A stretch of DNA of 8,308 nt from Bacillota bacterium (GTDB lineage Bacteria; Bacillota; Clostridia; Lachnospirales; Lachnospiraceae): NCBI GenBank assembly GCA_017861355.1, contig JAGFXQ010000140.1, positions 1 to 8,308 of the forward strand, written 5' to 3'. The notes under the pieces are model-generated. The model saw only the letters and a program-made list of their open reading frames with translations, ran no database searches and was not told the origin of the DNA. Below are positions 6,535-8,308 of this stretch, one piece after another. The position numbers and the translations under genes were made by a program. Each line of letters opens with the position of its first letter. Position 1 is the stretch's first letter.

Positions 6535-7413
6535 TTAGCCCTTTACTGCACCGGTTGTTGCACCTGCTGTAATCTGCTTCTGGAATATTGTAAATAAAAT
6601 AATTGGTGGAATAATTGAGAATGCTACTGCTCGAAGTATCTCCACATCAGTTGCATTCGAGGTCCGGAACATGAACAAACGGACCATAACAGTCTCCTTC
6701 GGCGAGCCTCCCAATACCAGATAAGGAAGCAGGAAATCTGACCAGGCTGCATTTACTGTAAAGATCGCAATAACCATAACAATCGATTTTGATAATGGTA
6801 AAATGATTTGGATAAAGGTTTGCAGTACACCACAACCATCCAGTTTCGCTGCCTCGATAATTTCCCTTGGCAGGCCTTCAAAAAACTGCTTAAACATGAC
6901 TACATAAAAGGCATTCGCACCGGCTGCAAGCCATAAGGGAACATAAGACTGGTTCAAACCAATTCGATTAATGTTCACAAAAAGTGCAACCACACTGGTG
7001 GTTGCAGGAATCAATAAACCCCACATTACCAGAGTAAATACTACCTTGTGTCCTCTTGGCTTCAGAATTGCCAAGCCATATGCCAATAAGCCGTTAAACA
7101 GGACCGAGCAGATCACACAGCCTGTCACCACGATGAAGGAATTGATATAATACTTAACAAACTTCAGATCATTCCAGGTCTTAATATAAGTCTGAATATC
7201 AAAGCTTCTCGGCAGGATCGTTGCTTCTTTACGAAATTGTGCGATATCCTTAAAGCTTGCCAGGAACACCCAGACTGTCGGAAATAAAGCAACCACCAAC
7301 ATTGCCAGACAGGCAATAAAGATAAGTATAGCCAGAATTTTATGCCGTAAGGAATGAAGATCGTAATAACGAATCGTCCCTTCTTCTTTTTCTAAATATT
7401 TTTTAAAAAACAT
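6535..7413 (-). CDS. Carbohydrate ABC transporter permease, MalG-type (CUT1)
   Basis: This 292-residue integral membrane protein is the normal length for a MalG/LacG-type subunit. A charged N-terminal tail (1-25) precedes about six membrane segments, near residues 28-50, 91-112, 124-146, 155-175, 207-230 and 260-278. The cytoplasmic EAA loop reads EAAKLDGCGVLQTFIQIILP (187-206), with the conserved Gly193 and Leu-Pro; this is where the ATPase docks. The C-terminus (QKQITAGATTGAVKG) is typical of MalG-like proteins. The start at 7413 has AGGTG five bases upstream. It would pair with the preceding MalF-type subunit to form the channel for an oligosaccharide. No ATPase gene is visible, and many Firmicutes CUT1 importers use a shared MsmK-type ATPase encoded elsewhere. 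Confidence 0.94.
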   Translation of the reverse strand: MFFKKYLEKEEGTIRYYDLHSLRHKILAILIFIACLAMLVVALFPTVWVFLASFKDIAQFRKEATILPRSFDIQTYIKTWNDLKFVKYYINSFIVVTGCVICSVLFNGLLAYGLAILKPRGHKVVFTLVMWGLLIPATTSVVALFVNINRIGLNQSYVPLWLAAGANAFYVVMFKQFFEGLPREIIEAAKLDGCGVLQTFIQIILPLSKSIVMVIAIFTVNAAWSDFLLPYLVLGGSPKETVMVRLFMFRTSNATDVEILRAVAFSIIPPIILFTIFQKQITAGATTGAVKG

Positions 7414-7456
7414 AATTGCACCTGTGCCTTTCTCTATGACTTATTTGTGATAGGTA

Positions 7457-8308
7457 TCAGTCTTTTGTTTTTGTGATCTTAAAGTACAGACCGCTAAGTA
7501 GAATAAGTATGATACAAATCATAACGGATAACGAGGCTGCTGCCGGATAATTGAAATCTCGGAAGGCATAATTATATACCAGTTGCATAATCGAGATACT
7601 CGCATTATTCGGTCCGCCATTTGTCATAACCAAAGGCTCATATAATATCTGGAACACGGCAATAATCTGTAGAATCAATAAGGTTTTTCCAAGAGAGAAA
7701 ATATTCGGTATTGTGATAAATCTGATTCTCTGACGGATGCCGGCACCATCTAACGTAGCTGCTTCATACAGTTCAGGGTTTATACTGTTAATCCCTGCCA
7801 GATAGAGGAATGCAGTGGCTCCCGCTCCTCGCCAAGTCATTGTTACTACAATGAGCGGTATGGTCAGCTTAATATTGGTAAGCCAGATCATGGGTTCTAT
7901 TCCGATCTTCGATAGCAAAATATTCAATACACCCGTATTGCCCGGACGGAAGAAATAGCCTAACATCATTACCATAGCCATACCTGGCATAATATTCGGG
8001 AAATATACTCCGACTTTAAACAACCCTTTTAAATGAACTGTCTCGGATATCAGAATAGCGATAATAATCGGAACAAAAAAGCCGATCACCAAAGACCATA
8101 ATATGTATTTGAAAGTGTTTGTAAACGCATCCATAAAGTCCGGATGCTTGAATACAAGCAGATAATTGTCAAATCCAACGAATTCCTGTAATCGAATACC
8201 CTTTGCTGTATATAAGGAAAGGCGAATGCTTTCCAATAGAGGCTCCCAAACGAAAAAGGCAAACAATATAATTGTGGGTAACATAATCAGCCAGCCCGCG
8301 ACGTCTTT
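7457..8308 (-). CDS. Carbohydrate ABC transporter permease, MalF/UgpA-type (CUT1), 5' end outside window
   Basis: The frame is open through the right edge. Eight codons before the first internal ATG (8284) read KDVAGWLI and continue the first membrane segment, so the true start lies beyond 8308 and the ATG at 8284 is not used. Of the 283 visible residues, hydrophobic segments fall near 5-25, 65-87, 96-120, 150-173, 206-228 and 257-278. The EAA loop is EAATLDGAGIRQRIRFITIP (182-201). The run VMTNGGPNNAS (about 227-237), found in MalF/UgpA-type permeases, follows. It is the partner of the MalG-type gene 43 bases downstream. A solute-binding protein gene would be expected further upstream, outside the window. 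Confidence 0.93.
   Translation of the reverse strand, partial: KDVAGWLIMLPTIILFAFFVWEPLLESIRLSLYTAKGIRLQEFVGFDNYLLVFKHPDFMDAFTNTFKYILWSLVIGFFVPIIIAILISETVHLKGLFKVGVYFPNIMPGMAMVMMLGYFFRPGNTGVLNILLSKIGIEPMIWLTNIKLTIPLIVVTMTWRGAGATAFLYLAGINSINPELYEAATLDGAGIRQRIRFITIPNIFSLGKTLLILQIIAVFQILYEPLVMTNGGPNNASISIMQLVYNYAFRDFNYPAAASLSVMICIILILLSGLYFKITKTKD

Noticed and set aside
8282..8284. ATG at 8284 as the start of the MalF-type permease
   Set aside because: The frame continues upstream with KDVAGWLI, which completes the first membrane segment, and no ribosome site precedes the ATG; the gene is cut by the window edge.
1..8308. CRISPR array, tRNA, rRNA or phage/defence genes
   Set aside because: No regularly spaced repeats, cloverleaf-like segments or relevant protein families were seen on either strand; almost all sequence is explained by sugar-use genes.

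Overview
The window looks like part of a carbohydrate-utilisation locus from a Gram-positive, Lachnospiraceae-type member of the Clostridia. The grounds are slightly AT-rich composition, strong GGAGG-type ribosome binding sites, a LacI repressor of a style common in that group, and a CUT1 sugar ABC transporter operon that carries its own cytoplasmic glycoside phosphorylases. The assignment is inference from gene style; no rRNA or marker gene is present.

Layout. The right-hand two thirds (8308 down to 1964, minus strand) is one tightly spaced operon. In transcription order it holds a MalF-type permease (its 5' end lies outside the window), a MalG-type permease, and two adjacent but divergent GH65 inverting glycoside phosphorylases. 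Gaps between these genes are 43, 17 and 15 bases. At 1641-1963 there is a gene-free convergent spacer. It holds two short hairpins or palindromes, a 91-base foldback that resembles a MITE or structured terminator, and a short pyrimidine-rich direct repeat. At 618-1640 a LacI-family repressor runs on the plus strand. A 113-base divergent control region (505-617) separates it from a minus-strand gene cut by the left edge (1-504). That gene encodes a signal-anchored protein whose visible part resembles the N-terminal beta-sandwich of right-handed beta-helix glycosidases.

How it may work together (inference). An anchored extracellular beta-helix glycosidase would trim an oligo- or polysaccharide. 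The ABC transporter would import the oligosaccharides. The two GH65 phosphorylases would split alpha-glucosides with phosphate, giving beta-glucose 1-phosphate without spending ATP. The LacI protein would sense the sugar. A perfect 10-bp inverted repeat in the lacI/glycosidase spacer overlaps a plausible -35 box of the glycosidase promoter and is the best operator candidate. Two unlike GH65 enzymes together with a beta-helix glycosidase suggest an alpha-glucan less common than maltodextrin, such as alpha-1,3- or alpha-1,2-linked glucans or dextran-like material. The sequence alone does not fix the linkage. No solute-binding protein, transporter ATPase or beta-phosphoglucomutase is visible in the window.
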